From: an uncultured Alphaproteobacteria bacterium
Lineage (GTDB): Bacteria > Pseudomonadota > Alphaproteobacteria > GCA-2731375
Length of the DNA: 6,418 nt
Reading direction: 5' to 3'
Assembly: GCA_913049615.1 (NCBI GenBank)
Contig: CAJWZI010000096.1
Coordinates: 1-6,418 of the forward strand
The notes under the pieces were generated by a model that searched no databases, was not told the DNA's origin, and saw nothing but the letters and a program-made list of their open reading frames with translations. Below are positions 1 through 6,418 of the stretch, one piece after another. Within the stretch, counting starts at the first letter, position 1, and each line of letters opens with the position of its first letter. A program made the position numbers and the translations under genes.

Positions 1-74
1 TGGACCCGCGAAGACGTAGTCGGAGCATCATTCTGCCGCTCCGTTGCCGGATAAGCCTTGGCGGTTTCTGCCAT
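1..74 (-). CDS. Start of a truncated gene, product not identifiable
   Basis: An ATG on the minus strand at 74-72 opens a frame with no stop to the window edge: 24 full codons, reading MAETAKAYPATERQNDAPTT then SSRV. A GGGG tract at 86-83 (within GGGGACACC) lies 8 nt upstream of the ATG and could serve as ribosome binding site. The stretch is rich in Ala, Thr and Pro and hydrophilic, with no hydrophobic core, so it does not look like a signal peptide; it resembles the loose N-terminal tail of a cytosolic enzyme. The gene is divergent from the IcmF gene. Too little is present to assign a family. The open frame alone is weak evidence at this length; the start codon, binding site and divergent layout are what support it. 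Confidence 0.55.
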   Translation of the reverse strand, partial: MAETAKAYPATERQNDAPTTSSRV

Positions 75-204
75 GTTGGTGTCCCCGTGAATGTTGTTTG
101 TTATCCTAGTCTACTTCGGTCGGTTCTATTGATCTAGGCGTGCAATCTCCTTTGTTGCCATGTTATGAAGGACTAGATCGGAAAATCAGTGCGGAGATAA
201 AGAG
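75..204. promoter_or_regulatory. Divergent intergenic region with weak promoter signals
   Basis: This spacer must hold the promoters of both the left-edge gene and the IcmF gene. On the plus strand the best candidate is an extended -10 element, TGTTATGAA at 161-169 (TG, one base, then TATGAA, 4 of 6 to TATAAT), without a good -35 (TGCAAT at 141-146). This would put the transcript start near 176. On the minus strand TAGGAT at 109-104 is a poor -10 candidate with no matching -35. Short inverted repeats are present: GATCTAG (131-137) with CTAGATC (173-179), and CTAGTC (106-111) with GACTAG (171-176). The function is inferred from position; the individual elements are weak. Confidence 0.35.
193..196 (+). 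promoter_or_regulatory. Ribosome binding site supporting the GTG start of IcmF
   Basis: GGAG lies 8 nt before the GTG at 205. The frame is open upstream only to a TGA at 166-168 and holds no other ATG, GTG or TTG in between, so the GTG is the most upstream possible start. The next in-frame ATG (residue 57) would cut into the cobalamin-binding domain. Confidence 0.65.
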
Positions 205-3200
205 GTGGACGGCATTGGTGCAAGCGCGGATAATTTGGCTCGGTCAACAAGCGGTCGGCTAACAAATAAAGGAAAAATCACCGCGAAGAAGCGGGGCCTG
301 CAGCTCAAGAACCATTTGCGCTTGGTTACTGCTACTTCGTTGTTTGATGGTCATGATGCGGCCATCAATGTGATGCGCCGCATGATTCAAGCGACGGGAG
401 CAGAGGTTATTCATCTGGGACATAACCGTTCCGTCGAGGAGATTATTGACACCGCCATTGATGAAGATGTCCAGGGCATCGCCATAAGTTCCTACCAGGG
501 CGGTCACATCGAATTTTTCGAATATATGATCGACTTGTTGAAAGATAGGGGTGCTGGTCACATTAAGGTCTTCGGCGGTGGTGGTGGGGTTATAGTGCCT
601 GAAGAGGTCCGCGCACTGCACAAATACGGTGTTGCCCGCATTTACACGCCAGAGGACGGTCAGGCGATGGGCCTGACCGGCATGATCGAGGATCTGGTCA
701 AGCGGGCTGATTTTGATCTTTCAAAAAAATTACCCAAGACTTTGGCGAAACTGAAAAAATGCGATCGGGGTGCACTGGCGCGCATTATCACCGGCATGGA
801 AGCAGGCACTTTGTCCAGGGTCATGCGCAGAGATCTCGCTACTCTGGCCGAGGCAAAGGGCACAATACCTGTGGTTGGCATCACTGGCACAGGCGGTGCG
901 GGAAAGTCCTCGCTGACTGACGAGTTTGTACGACGTTTTCGTACAGACCAACCAGACATGAAGATTGCAATATTGGCGGTGGATCCCTCTCGGCGGAAAT
1001 CGGGTGGCGCATTGCTAGGTGATCGCATTCGCATGAACGCCATCGATAAATTCGCCGGTCACGGTTCTGTCTTTCTGCGCTCCCTAGCAACGCGAGGTTC
1101 GGGCAGCGAATTGGCAGCCTGTCTGCCTGGTGCAATCACAGCCTGTAAGGCTGCTGGATACGATCTTGTTCTTATAGAGACATCAGGTATCGGCCAAGGG
1201 GATGCGGCCATCGTGCCGTTCGTGGATGTCGTCATTTATGCCATGACACCAGAATACGGAGCTGCTAGCCAGCTGGAAAAAATCGATATGCTGGATTTTG
1301 CCGATCTGGTGGCGATCAACAAATTCGATCGCAGGGGCGCTAAGGATGCCTTCCGTGATGTGCGTAAGCAGTATCAGCGTAACCACGAATTGTTTGTCAC
1401 ACCGGTGGAAGAAATGCCGGTATTCGGTACTATTGCCTCCAAATTCAATGACGACGGTGTAACCGCCCTTTATCATAACATTTTGCTATCACTTGCTGAT
1501 CGGGGTTTGGCGCAGTGGGCATCAGCGTTACCCGAAAACCCGTCTCGAACCTCATCCCGACTTAATTTCATAGTGCCCTCGGATCGGATCCAGTACCTAG
1601 CTGATATTGCCCGTGAGGTCAGGCACTATCATGAAGAAACCACTAGTCGGTCTAGTGCCGCGCGGGAGCGGCAGCAATTGTTGGCTTCGCATGATCTTTT
1701 GGCCTCGAATGGGGCGCCGAAATCGCATTTGATGCGCATGGATAGAATGGCCGCCGAACGCATAGCGGCCATTGGAGAAGAAGACCTAAAACTATTGGCG
1801 GCTTGGCCTAAAACCAAGGCGATTTATGAAGGGGAGGAATTTGTCACTAAAGTCCGTGGCAAGGAAATACGCAGCAGCTTGACGTCCACTACTATCTGCG
1901 GCACGGCGATCCCCAAGGTGGCACTACCCCGCTATAAGGATGAAGGCGAACTCCTACGTTGGATGCGTTCGGAAAACCTACCCGGCCATTTCCCTTATAC
2001 TGCAGGCGTCTTTCCCTTCCGCCGTGAAGGGGAAGACCCTACACGTATGTTTGCGGGCGAAGGCGATCCCTTTCGAACTAACAAGCGCTTTAAGTTTGTC
2101 TCAAAGGAATCCGCTGCTAAGCGTCTATCTACAGCCTTTGATTCTGTAACTCTGTACGGAAACGATCCGGACTTGCGACCTGACATTTATGGCAAGGTTG
2201 GTAACTCGGGTGTCTCCATCGCCACACTTGATGATATGAAGGTGCTCTATGACGGCTTTGATCTTTGTCTGCCGTCCACGTCCGTTTCCATGACTATCAA
2301 TGGCCCAGCACCTACTATCTTGGCTATGTTCGTCAATACAGCGATAGACCAACAACTTGATTCTTTTGAAACTGACAAGGGCCGCAAGCCAACTGAAAAG
2401 GACGCCGCAAAACTTCGTACCTGGGTGCACGAAAATGTGCGGGGCACTGTACAGGCCGATATCCTAAAAGAGGATCAAGGCCAGAATACCTGCCTGTTCT
2501 CCACAGAATTCAGCCTTAAAGTGATGGGCGATATTCAGGAGTATTTTATAGAGAACAACGTGCGGAATTTCTATTCCGTTTCTATATCTGGCTACCATAT
2601 CGCCGAGGCGGGTGCTAACCCAATCTCGCAACTCGCTTTCACTCTAGCCAACGGTTTCACTTATGTGGAGAGTTATTTAGCCCGCGGCATGAAGATCGAT
2701 GATTTTGCGCCAAACCTGTCTTTCTTCTTTTCCACGGGTATGGATCCGGAATACACCGTCCTGGGCCGTGTTGCCCGGCGCATCTGGGCCGTGACCATGC
2801 GCGAAAGGTACGGTGCGAAGGAACGCAGTCAGAAACTGAAATATCACACACAGACGTCAGGCAGATCTCTGCATGCCCAAGAATTTGCCTTCAACGATAT
2901 CCGTACCACCCTGCAGGCCCTGGTGGCTAGCTATGACAATACAAATAGCCTGCACACAAATGCATACGATGAGGCCATCACCACGCCTTCCAAAGAATCC
3001 GTTCGCCGGGCTATGGCGATCCAGATGATAATTGGCAAGGAGTGGGGTCTGGCTAAGAACGAAAATCCCAACCAAGGTTCCTTCATTATCGAAGAGCTGA
3101 CGGATTTAGTCGAGGAAGCCGTGTTGCAGGAATTTGAGCGGATCAGCGACCGCGGTGGCGTATTGGGAGCGATGGAAACAGGCTATCAGCGGGGTAAAAT

Positions 3201-3540
3201 TCAGGATGAAAGTCTTTATTATGAAACCCTTAAACATGATGGCCGGTATCCTATCATCGGCGTCAATACGTTCATAAACCCTGAGCCTCCGCTGGAAAAG
3301 ACGACGTTGGAGCTGGCTCGGTCATCGGAACGGGAAAAAAAATCACAACTCAGGCGCCTGGCGGCGTTCCACAAGCGTAACGCCAAGTCGGCACCGGCTA
3401 TGTTGGAACGTCTAAAGGAAGCTGCCCGAAACGAAAAAAACGTGTTCGCCGTCCTGGTGGATGCGGTGCGAGTTTGCTCCTTGGGTCAGATTACCAACGC
3501 TCTGTTCGAAGTCGGCGGCCAATATCGCCGAAATATGTAG
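205..3540 (+). CDS. icmF: Fused B12-dependent isobutyryl-CoA mutase (IcmF)
   Basis: Cytosolic adenosylcobalamin enzyme that interconverts isobutyryl-CoA and n-butyryl-CoA by radical carbon-skeleton rearrangement, with a built-in G-protein chaperone for cofactor loading. Seen in the 1111 residues: a cobalamin-binding domain at about 37-165, with DGHD at 48-51 (His50 is the expected cobalt ligand) and FGGGGGVI at 123-130; a MeaB-like GTPase domain at about 185-440, with Walker A GTGGAGKS (228-235), LAVDPSRR (257-264), [11 protein letters not shown] (323-333) and NKFD (372-375); a linker; and the mutase domain from about 545 to the end, with [12 protein letters not shown] (793-804; Tyr797 and His798 match the active-site pair of methylmalonyl-CoA mutase). 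Phe603 and Gln760 stand where methylmalonyl-CoA mutase has Tyr and the carboxylate-binding Arg, the known isobutyryl-CoA mutase signature. Length is close to known IcmF proteins. The N-terminal 36 residues are basic and look disordered. The start is GTG and the stop TAG. Related acyl-CoA substrates cannot be excluded. Confidence 0.95.
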   Translation: MDGIGASADNLARSTSGRLTNKGKITAKKRGLQLKNHLRLVTATSLFDGHDAAINVMRRMIQATGAEVIHLGHNRSVEEIIDTAIDEDVQGIAISSYQGGHIEFFEYMIDLLKDRGAGHIKVFGGGGGVIVPEEVRALHKYGVARIYTPEDGQAMGLTGMIEDLVKRADFDLSKKLPKTLAKLKKCDRGALARIITGMEAGTLSRVMRRDLATLAEAKGTIPVVGITGTGGAGKSSLTDEFVRRFRTDQPDMKIAILAVDPSRRKSGGALLGDRIRMNAIDKFAGHGSVFLRSLATRGSGSELAACLPGAITACKAAGYDLVLIETSGIGQGDAAIVPFVDVVIYAMTPEYGAASQLEKIDMLDFADLVAINKFDRRGAKDAFRDVRKQYQRNHELFVTPVEEMPVFGTIASKFNDDGVTALYHNILLSLADRGLAQWASALPENPSRTSSRLNFIVPSDRIQYLADIAREVRHYHEETTSRSSAARERQQLLASHDLLASNGAPKSHLMRMDRMAAERIAAIGEEDLKLLAAWPKTKAIYEGEEFVTKVRGKEIRSSLTSTTICGTAIPKVALPRYKDEGELLRWMRSENLPGHFPYTAGVFPFRREGEDPTRMFAGEGDPFRTNKRFKFVSKESAAKRLSTAFDSVTLYGNDPDLRPDIYGKVGNSGVSIATLDDMKVLYDGFDLCLPSTSVSMTINGPAPTILAMFVNTAIDQQLDSFETDKGRKPTEKDAAKLRTWVHENVRGTVQADILKEDQGQNTCLFSTEFSLKVMGDIQEYFIENNVRNFYSVSISGYHIAEAGANPISQLAFTLANGFTYVESYLARGMKIDDFAPNLSFFFSTGMDPEYTVLGRVARRIWAVTMRERYGAKERSQKLKYHTQTSGRSLHAQEFAFNDIRTTLQALVASYDNTNSLHTNAYDEAITTPSKESVRRAMAIQMIIGKEWGLAKNENPNQGSFIIEELTDLVEEAVLQEFERISDRGGVLGAMETGYQRGKIQDESLYYETLKHDGRYPIIGVNTFINPEPPLEKTTLELARSSEREKKSQLRRLAAFHKRNAKSAPAMLERLKEAARNEKNVFAVLVDAVRVCSLGQITNALFEVGGQYRRNM

Positions 3541-3692
3541 CAAGCTAGGGCGCCGGTTATTTTGCTAGCAGCCGGACCGATTTCGCTAATGTCACTACTT
3601 GGTTGACGAACCCTTGAAATCAGCATGCGGAGCGTTTCTGAGAGCGTGCCAAGCGGCATGGCCCTTCTGAAGTCCAGAATTACGCTGGCCGA
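3541..3692. other. Convergent intergenic spacer without a clear terminator
   Basis: The spacer lies between the 3' ends of the IcmF gene and the amidase gene. I looked for a GC-rich stem followed by a T tract on either strand and found none. The best stem is CGTGCC (3645-3650), loop AAGC, GGCATG (3655-3660): six pairs including one G-U on the plus strand, but with no T run after it in either direction. Small palindromes GGCGCC (3549-3554) and TGCTAGCA (3563-3570) are probably incidental. Termination may be Rho-dependent. No open frame of note was found here. Confidence 0.5.
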
Positions 3693-5087
3693 TTAGGCTG
3701 ATACAACTGGTGAGATATTATTCAAGATCCAGCGAGAGATGGCCGTAATCTCGGCGTCTTGGTGTTGTTGGCCCATCACCTGGGCACCCACAGGCAGGCC
3801 GCCAACTGACATCAATGGCATAGTCACGCAAGGAGCGAACAACATGGAGCTGGGATAGTTGAATATGGCGTCACCCGTGGGCCGGTCGGCAAGGGGCAAG
3901 CCTTGGACATCTCCTGCCCAAATGGGCGCCGGGCCAGGACAGGATAGGGTAATTGCGGCATTAGCCAAGTGTGCAACCGTGTTGTGGCAGTGCTGGGCAA
4001 CATCGCGGGTAATCAAAGCCGAGCGGTAGTCGTCGTGGCTCATCTCTTGTGCCAGTTTGAGATTGGCTTTGAAACGGTCCGAAACAAATTCTCCTTTGAT
4101 TTCTATTAGGTTTTGTTGGGCCCAACGATTTTCCCATCGGGTGATGGCGCCACAAATTTCTCCAGCCTCAGCTATTTTCTGTTCCAGGGCCTCAACCAGG
4201 ACGTGATCGCTACGGCGCAACAGTGTAACATCGGCCTGTTGCAGATTTTCCAACAAACCTTCAAAAGCGGATCTGGAGGATTGGTCCAACTCCGCCCAGC
4301 CGGCGCTTTCCAGCACGATCAAGCGTTCAGGTTTAACCGGGGCAGGGGGTTCGTCTGGGCCATATAGACCCTGGTATCCTCTGTCACCTCCCGCCCGTTT
4401 AGCAATTTCGATCGCCGATTGCCACATATCCTCGATACAATTAGCGTGCACGCCATGGGTGCTCATAGAAGTTGCCTGGCGTTCGCCACGATTGATGGCG
4501 CCCTGGGTGGGTTTTAAAGCTACGTTGCCGCAAAAGGCCGCCGGTCGGATGATCGAACCACCCACTTGGGTGCCGATCGCGGCCGGTACCATGCCCGCTG
4601 CTACCGCCGCAGCGGAACCGGACGACGATCCTCCGGGTGTCCGCTCAGGGTCAAAGGGGTTCGTGGTGGAACCGGGATGAGCACCCCCCAATTCCGCTGT
4701 CACGGTCTTACCAAAAACCACAGCGCCTGCCTGTCGCAGGGCCCAGACAGCGGCATTATCGTTTTTTGGGAAATTGCCGATGTAGGCCTCACATCCCATT
4801 TGAGTTGGCATGTCCTTGGTTTCCAGAAGATCCTTAATACTGATGGGTAGGCCGTCGATGGTCGATAAAATTCGGCCATCCTTGTACCGTTTCGTGGAGG
4901 CATCGGCTGCCTTGCGGGCGTTATCTTCGTTCAGATTTGCAAAGGCCTTAACTACCGGCTCTCTCACATTAATAACTTCCAGGCAACGTTCCAAATAATC
5001 CCTAGGTGTGTCGTTTCCATCCAAAAACGCAGGAACGGCATCATGAAATGTCAGTCCGCGAAAGGCGGTTAGATCGTAATTTGCCAT
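3693..5087 (-). CDS. Amidase-signature family hydrolase
   Basis: Serine hydrolase of the amidase signature family, expected to hydrolyse a carboxamide to acid and ammonia; the substrate cannot be read from the sequence. The Ser-cisSer-Lys triad is intact: Lys85 in GLPISIKD (79-86), cis-Ser154 in the PGGSSSGSAAA stretch (151-161), and nucleophile Ser178 in GTQVGGSIIRPAAFCG (172-187). Spacing between the two serines is 24, as in malonamidase and FAAH. The 464 residues are a normal length, with no signal peptide or membrane segment. It is probably not GatA: no gatB or gatC is nearby, the motif reads GTQ rather than the usual GTD, and the partner gene is a CoA-transferase. The ATG at 5087 directly follows the TAG of that upstream gene, and GAGGAAA at 5099-5093, inside the upstream gene, is the ribosome binding site, so translation is probably coupled. 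The stop is TAA. Family assignment is firm, the specific role open. Confidence 0.93.
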   Translation of the reverse strand: MANYDLTAFRGLTFHDAVPAFLDGNDTPRDYLERCLEVINVREPVVKAFANLNEDNARKAADASTKRYKDGRILSTIDGLPISIKDLLETKDMPTQMGCEAYIGNFPKNDNAAVWALRQAGAVVFGKTVTAELGGAHPGSTTNPFDPERTPGGSSSGSAAAVAAGMVPAAIGTQVGGSIIRPAAFCGNVALKPTQGAINRGERQATSMSTHGVHANCIEDMWQSAIEIAKRAGGDRGYQGLYGPDEPPAPVKPERLIVLESAGWAELDQSSRSAFEGLLENLQQADVTLLRRSDHVLVEALEQKIAEAGEICGAITRWENRWAQQNLIEIKGEFVSDRFKANLKLAQEMSHDDYRSALITRDVAQHCHNTVAHLANAAITLSCPGPAPIWAGDVQGLPLADRPTGDAIFNYPSSMLFAPCVTMPLMSVGGLPVGAQVMGQQHQDAEITAISRWILNNISPVVSA

Positions 5088-6284
5088 CTAAATTTCCTCG
5101 CCGGCAATGCCCGCCGCGCGTAGTTGCGCGATCTCGGCGGCGCTTACACCAGCTTCAGAAAGGATTTCATCTGTGTTCTCGCCTAACCCAGGCGCCTGTC
5201 GGCGGACACTGGCAGGCGTCGCGCTAAATTGGGCAGCGTGGCAGGCTTGTCGAACGAGTCCGGCGACAGGGTGTTCCGATTGCTGAATGATTTCGCTAGC
5301 TCGGACCTGCGGATTTTCGATCAATTCCGTCCGAGTGATTACAGGAGCGCAAGCAACCCCTTCAGCGTCCAAGCGTTCCATCCAGTGGTCGTTGCCTTTG
5401 ATCTTAAGCACGCCCTGGGTCAGTTCGACCCGATCGTCGAAATTTAGGTCGCGTAAGGCGGGCGTTGTGAACCTGGGATCTTCCAGCCATTCCGGTTTTT
5501 CTAAGGCACGGGTCAGGCCTGCCCATTGCTTATCTGTCATGACGGAAACGGCCAAGTGACCATCAGCTGTGACATAGATCAGATCATTGAAGGACGAAAC
5601 ACCTTTCTGGGGGAATGGCCGGTCCACAAAAGTTTGTCCACCCATGTCTGAAGACCAAAGAAATTGAACCATGGCGCCCAGCATGGAGAGATTGATGAAT
5701 TGTCCCTGGCCTGTGCGTTCCCGCGCTAATAACGCGGCAGTGATGGCCTGGCTTGCCGTCAGGGCGGCAACCTTGTCGGCTAAGACCGTACGCACTAGAC
5801 GGGGCCGCAGATTGTCGCCCCCCCCCTGGATTGAGGCCATACCGGAAACGGCCTGAACGATGGGATCGTAAACTGGTTTATGAACATAAGGCCCCTTTGA
5901 GCCAAATCCGGACATGGAGACATAAATTAGTTGGGGTGCAATGGGCCGGATTTCTTCTTCCGATATGCCCAGGCGTTCCACAACGCCGGGCCGAAAATTC
6001 TGCACTAGCACGTCGGCCTTAGTAGCCAGGCGATGCAGCACAGAGCGGCCCTGGTCATCTTTAAGGTCTAGGGTGATGGAGCGTTTGTTACGGTTGTTAT
6101 TCAGGAATGACGCCGAAAATCCGCTATAATTGTTGGCTGTAGCCCGCACATGATCGCCGCGACCCCGGGTTTCCACCTTGATGACGTCGGCCCCTTGATC
6201 ACCCAGCAACATGGTGGCAAATGGGCCGGCGATCATGGTGGTCAAGTCAATGATCTTATATCCTTCGAGCGGTCCGGCCATCAT
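5088..6284 (-). CDS. Family III (CaiB/BaiF) acyl-CoA transferase
   Basis: Cytosolic CoA-transferase that moves CoA from a donor thioester to a carboxylic acid, in the formyl-CoA transferase/CaiB family; donor and acceptor are unknown. Family features seen: the N-terminal GYKIIDLTTMIAGPFATMLLG (8-28) followed by GADVIKVET (31-39), NNNRNKRSITLDLK (62-75), DVLVQNFRPG (91-100), YVSMSGFGSKGPY (121-133), and Asp170 in VLADKVAALTASQA (167-180), aligning with the catalytic Asp169 of formyl-CoA transferase. GRGD (41-44) and RTGQGQ (190-195) also match the family. The 398 residues are typical, and the C-terminal GLGENTDEIL (366-375) is a common family ending. Two ATGs are adjacent at 6284 and 6281. AGGGAA at 6294-6289 lies only 4 nt from the first but 7 nt from the second, so the true start may be 6281. 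It is first in a two-gene operon with the amidase. Related racemases such as alpha-methylacyl-CoA racemase share the fold, so a racemase role is a less likely alternative. Confidence 0.92.
   Translation of the reverse strand: MMAGPLEGYKIIDLTTMIAGPFATMLLGDQGADVIKVETRGRGDHVRATANNYSGFSASFLNNNRNKRSITLDLKDDQGRSVLHRLATKADVLVQNFRPGVVERLGISEEEIRPIAPQLIYVSMSGFGSKGPYVHKPVYDPIVQAVSGMASIQGGGDNLRPRLVRTVLADKVAALTASQAITAALLARERTGQGQFINLSMLGAMVQFLWSSDMGGQTFVDRPFPQKGVSSFNDLIYVTADGHLAVSVMTDKQWAGLTRALEKPEWLEDPRFTTPALRDLNFDDRVELTQGVLKIKGNDHWMERLDAEGVACAPVITRTELIENPQVRASEIIQQSEHPVAGLVRQACHAAQFSATPASVRRQAPGLGENTDEILSEAGVSAAEIAQLRAAGIAGEEI
5093..5099 (-). promoter_or_regulatory. Amidase ribosome binding site inside the upstream gene
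   Basis: GAGGAAA on the minus strand sits in the last codons of the CoA-transferase gene (those for its C-terminal Glu-Glu-Ile). Its AGGA core ends 7 nt before the amidase ATG. Ribosomes finishing the transferase would cover or clear this site, which supports translational coupling and confirms the amidase start. Confidence 0.75.
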
Positions 6285-6288
6285 CTAC

Positions 6289-6294
6289 TTCCCT
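6289..6294 (-). promoter_or_regulatory. Ribosome binding site of the CoA-transferase
   Basis: AGGGAA on the minus strand lies 4 nt from the ATG at 6284 and 7 nt from the ATG at 6281. Spacing favours the second ATG, which would shorten the protein by one Met. Confidence 0.6.
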
Positions 6295-6325
6295 ATTCTC
6301 AACCAGCTAGTGTGTTTTCGCCGGA

Positions 6326-6338
6326 ATTTTGCCAAAAT
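6326..6338. promoter_or_regulatory. Palindromic operator candidate over the -10 element
   Basis: ATTTTGCCAAAAT is a perfect palindrome: two 6 bp arms around a single central base (6332). It fully covers the candidate -10 hexamer of the minus-strand promoter and enters the spacer. A dimeric repressor bound here would block RNA polymerase. No regulator gene is in the window to pair with it. Confidence 0.4.
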
Positions 6339-6354
6339 CGTTTCGCCATGGCAA
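6326..6354 (-). promoter_or_regulatory. Candidate sigma70-type promoter of the transferase-amidase operon
   Basis: Read on the minus strand, TTGCCA (6354-6349; 5 of 6 to TTGACA) is followed after exactly 17 bp by CAAAAT (6331-6326; 4 of 6 to TATAAT). Transcription would start near 6319, giving a leader of about 35 nt before the CoA-transferase ATG. Spacing and position are good and the -10 match is moderate. This is inferred from sequence only. Confidence 0.45.
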
Positions 6355-6368
6355 TCAGAGACGATTTT
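6334..6368. repeat. Inverted repeat flanking the -35 element
   Basis: AAAATCGTTTC (6334-6344) and GAGACGATTTT (6358-6368) are inverted copies matching at 10 of 11 positions (the outer 8 bp are perfect), separated by 13 bp that include the palindrome GCCATGGC (6345-6352). The left arm overlaps the 13 bp palindrome at 6326-6338. It could be a second regulator site. A terminator for an upstream minus-strand gene is less likely, because the stem is AT-rich with a large loop and only a short T run. Confidence 0.4.
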
Positions 6369-6418
6369 TCTGGTTTGGTAATTGCCCTCAGATGAATTCT
6401 TCTCTAAAGAATTGGCCA

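Noticed and set aside
259..1476. Several antisense open frames of 70-127 codons inside the IcmF gene
   Set aside because: They overlap strongly conserved domains of IcmF on the other strand, have no family features, and are explained as shadow frames.
205..3540. Reading the mutase as methylmalonyl-CoA mutase
   Set aside because: The Arg and Tyr that bind the methylmalonyl carboxylate are replaced by Gln and Phe, and the fused G-protein domain between the B12 and mutase domains is the IcmF architecture.
3645..3660. Hairpin CGTGCC-AAGC-GGCATG as an intrinsic terminator
   Set aside because: The stem is short with one G-U pair and no T tract follows it on either strand.
4113..4998. Plus-strand open frames of 60-95 codons across the amidase gene
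   Set aside because: They lie opposite the amidase catalytic region, which is clearly coding, and resemble no known protein.
3693..5087. Amidase as the GatA subunit of the tRNA amidotransferase
   Set aside because: No gatB or gatC is adjacent, the nucleophile motif reads GTQVGGS instead of the usual GTDTGGS, and the operon partner is a CoA-transferase.
5817..5826. Run of ten C residues, considered as a possible frameshift or phase-variable tract
   Set aside because: The tract encodes the Gly-Gly-Gly at transferase residues 154-156, the frame continues intact with conserved motifs on both sides, so there is no sign of disruption.
5006..6395. Plus-strand open frames across the CoA-transferase gene
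   Set aside because: These are shadows of the conserved transferase frame, without recognisable motifs.

Overview
The window holds three complete protein genes, one truncated gene start at the left edge, and short intergenic spacers. It reads as a piece of a bacterial chromosome, probably from a proteobacterium. Alphaproteobacteria is my best guess, from the general look of the proteins and an impression of moderate GC content, but I could not test this. I see no RNA genes, insertion sequences, CRISPR arrays or long repeats.

Layout. Positions 1-74 (minus strand) carry the first 24 codons of a gene running off the left edge, with its own ribosome binding site; its product cannot be identified. 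A spacer of about 130 bp separates it from a divergent 1111-residue gene at 205-3540 (plus strand). This encodes a fused B12-dependent acyl-CoA mutase of the IcmF type: cobalamin-binding domain, MeaB-like G-protein chaperone domain and mutase catalytic domain in one chain. The two substrate-selecting positions read Phe603 and Gln760. This points to isobutyryl-CoA/n-butyryl-CoA interconversion rather than methylmalonyl-CoA mutation. A 152 bp spacer with no recognisable terminator follows.

The right half is a convergent two-gene operon on the minus strand: a family III (CaiB/BaiF) CoA-transferase (6284 down to 5088), then an amidase-signature hydrolase (5087 down to 3693). They abut exactly, with the stop codon TAG directly followed by ATG, and the amidase ribosome binding site lies inside the transferase gene. 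Upstream of the transferase is a plausible sigma70-type promoter whose -10 element is covered by a perfect 13 bp palindrome, which looks like an operator.

How the genes may work together. The amidase would release a carboxylic acid from an amide. The CoA-transferase would convert an acid to its CoA thioester. IcmF rearranges a branched acyl-CoA to a linear one that can enter beta-oxidation. A route from a branched amide to butyryl-CoA is therefore conceivable, but IcmF is on the opposite strand with its own promoter region and neither minus-strand substrate can be read from sequence. No clearly novel system is visible. The most useful leads are the operator/promoter composite at 6326-6368 and the possible amide-to-acyl-CoA link.
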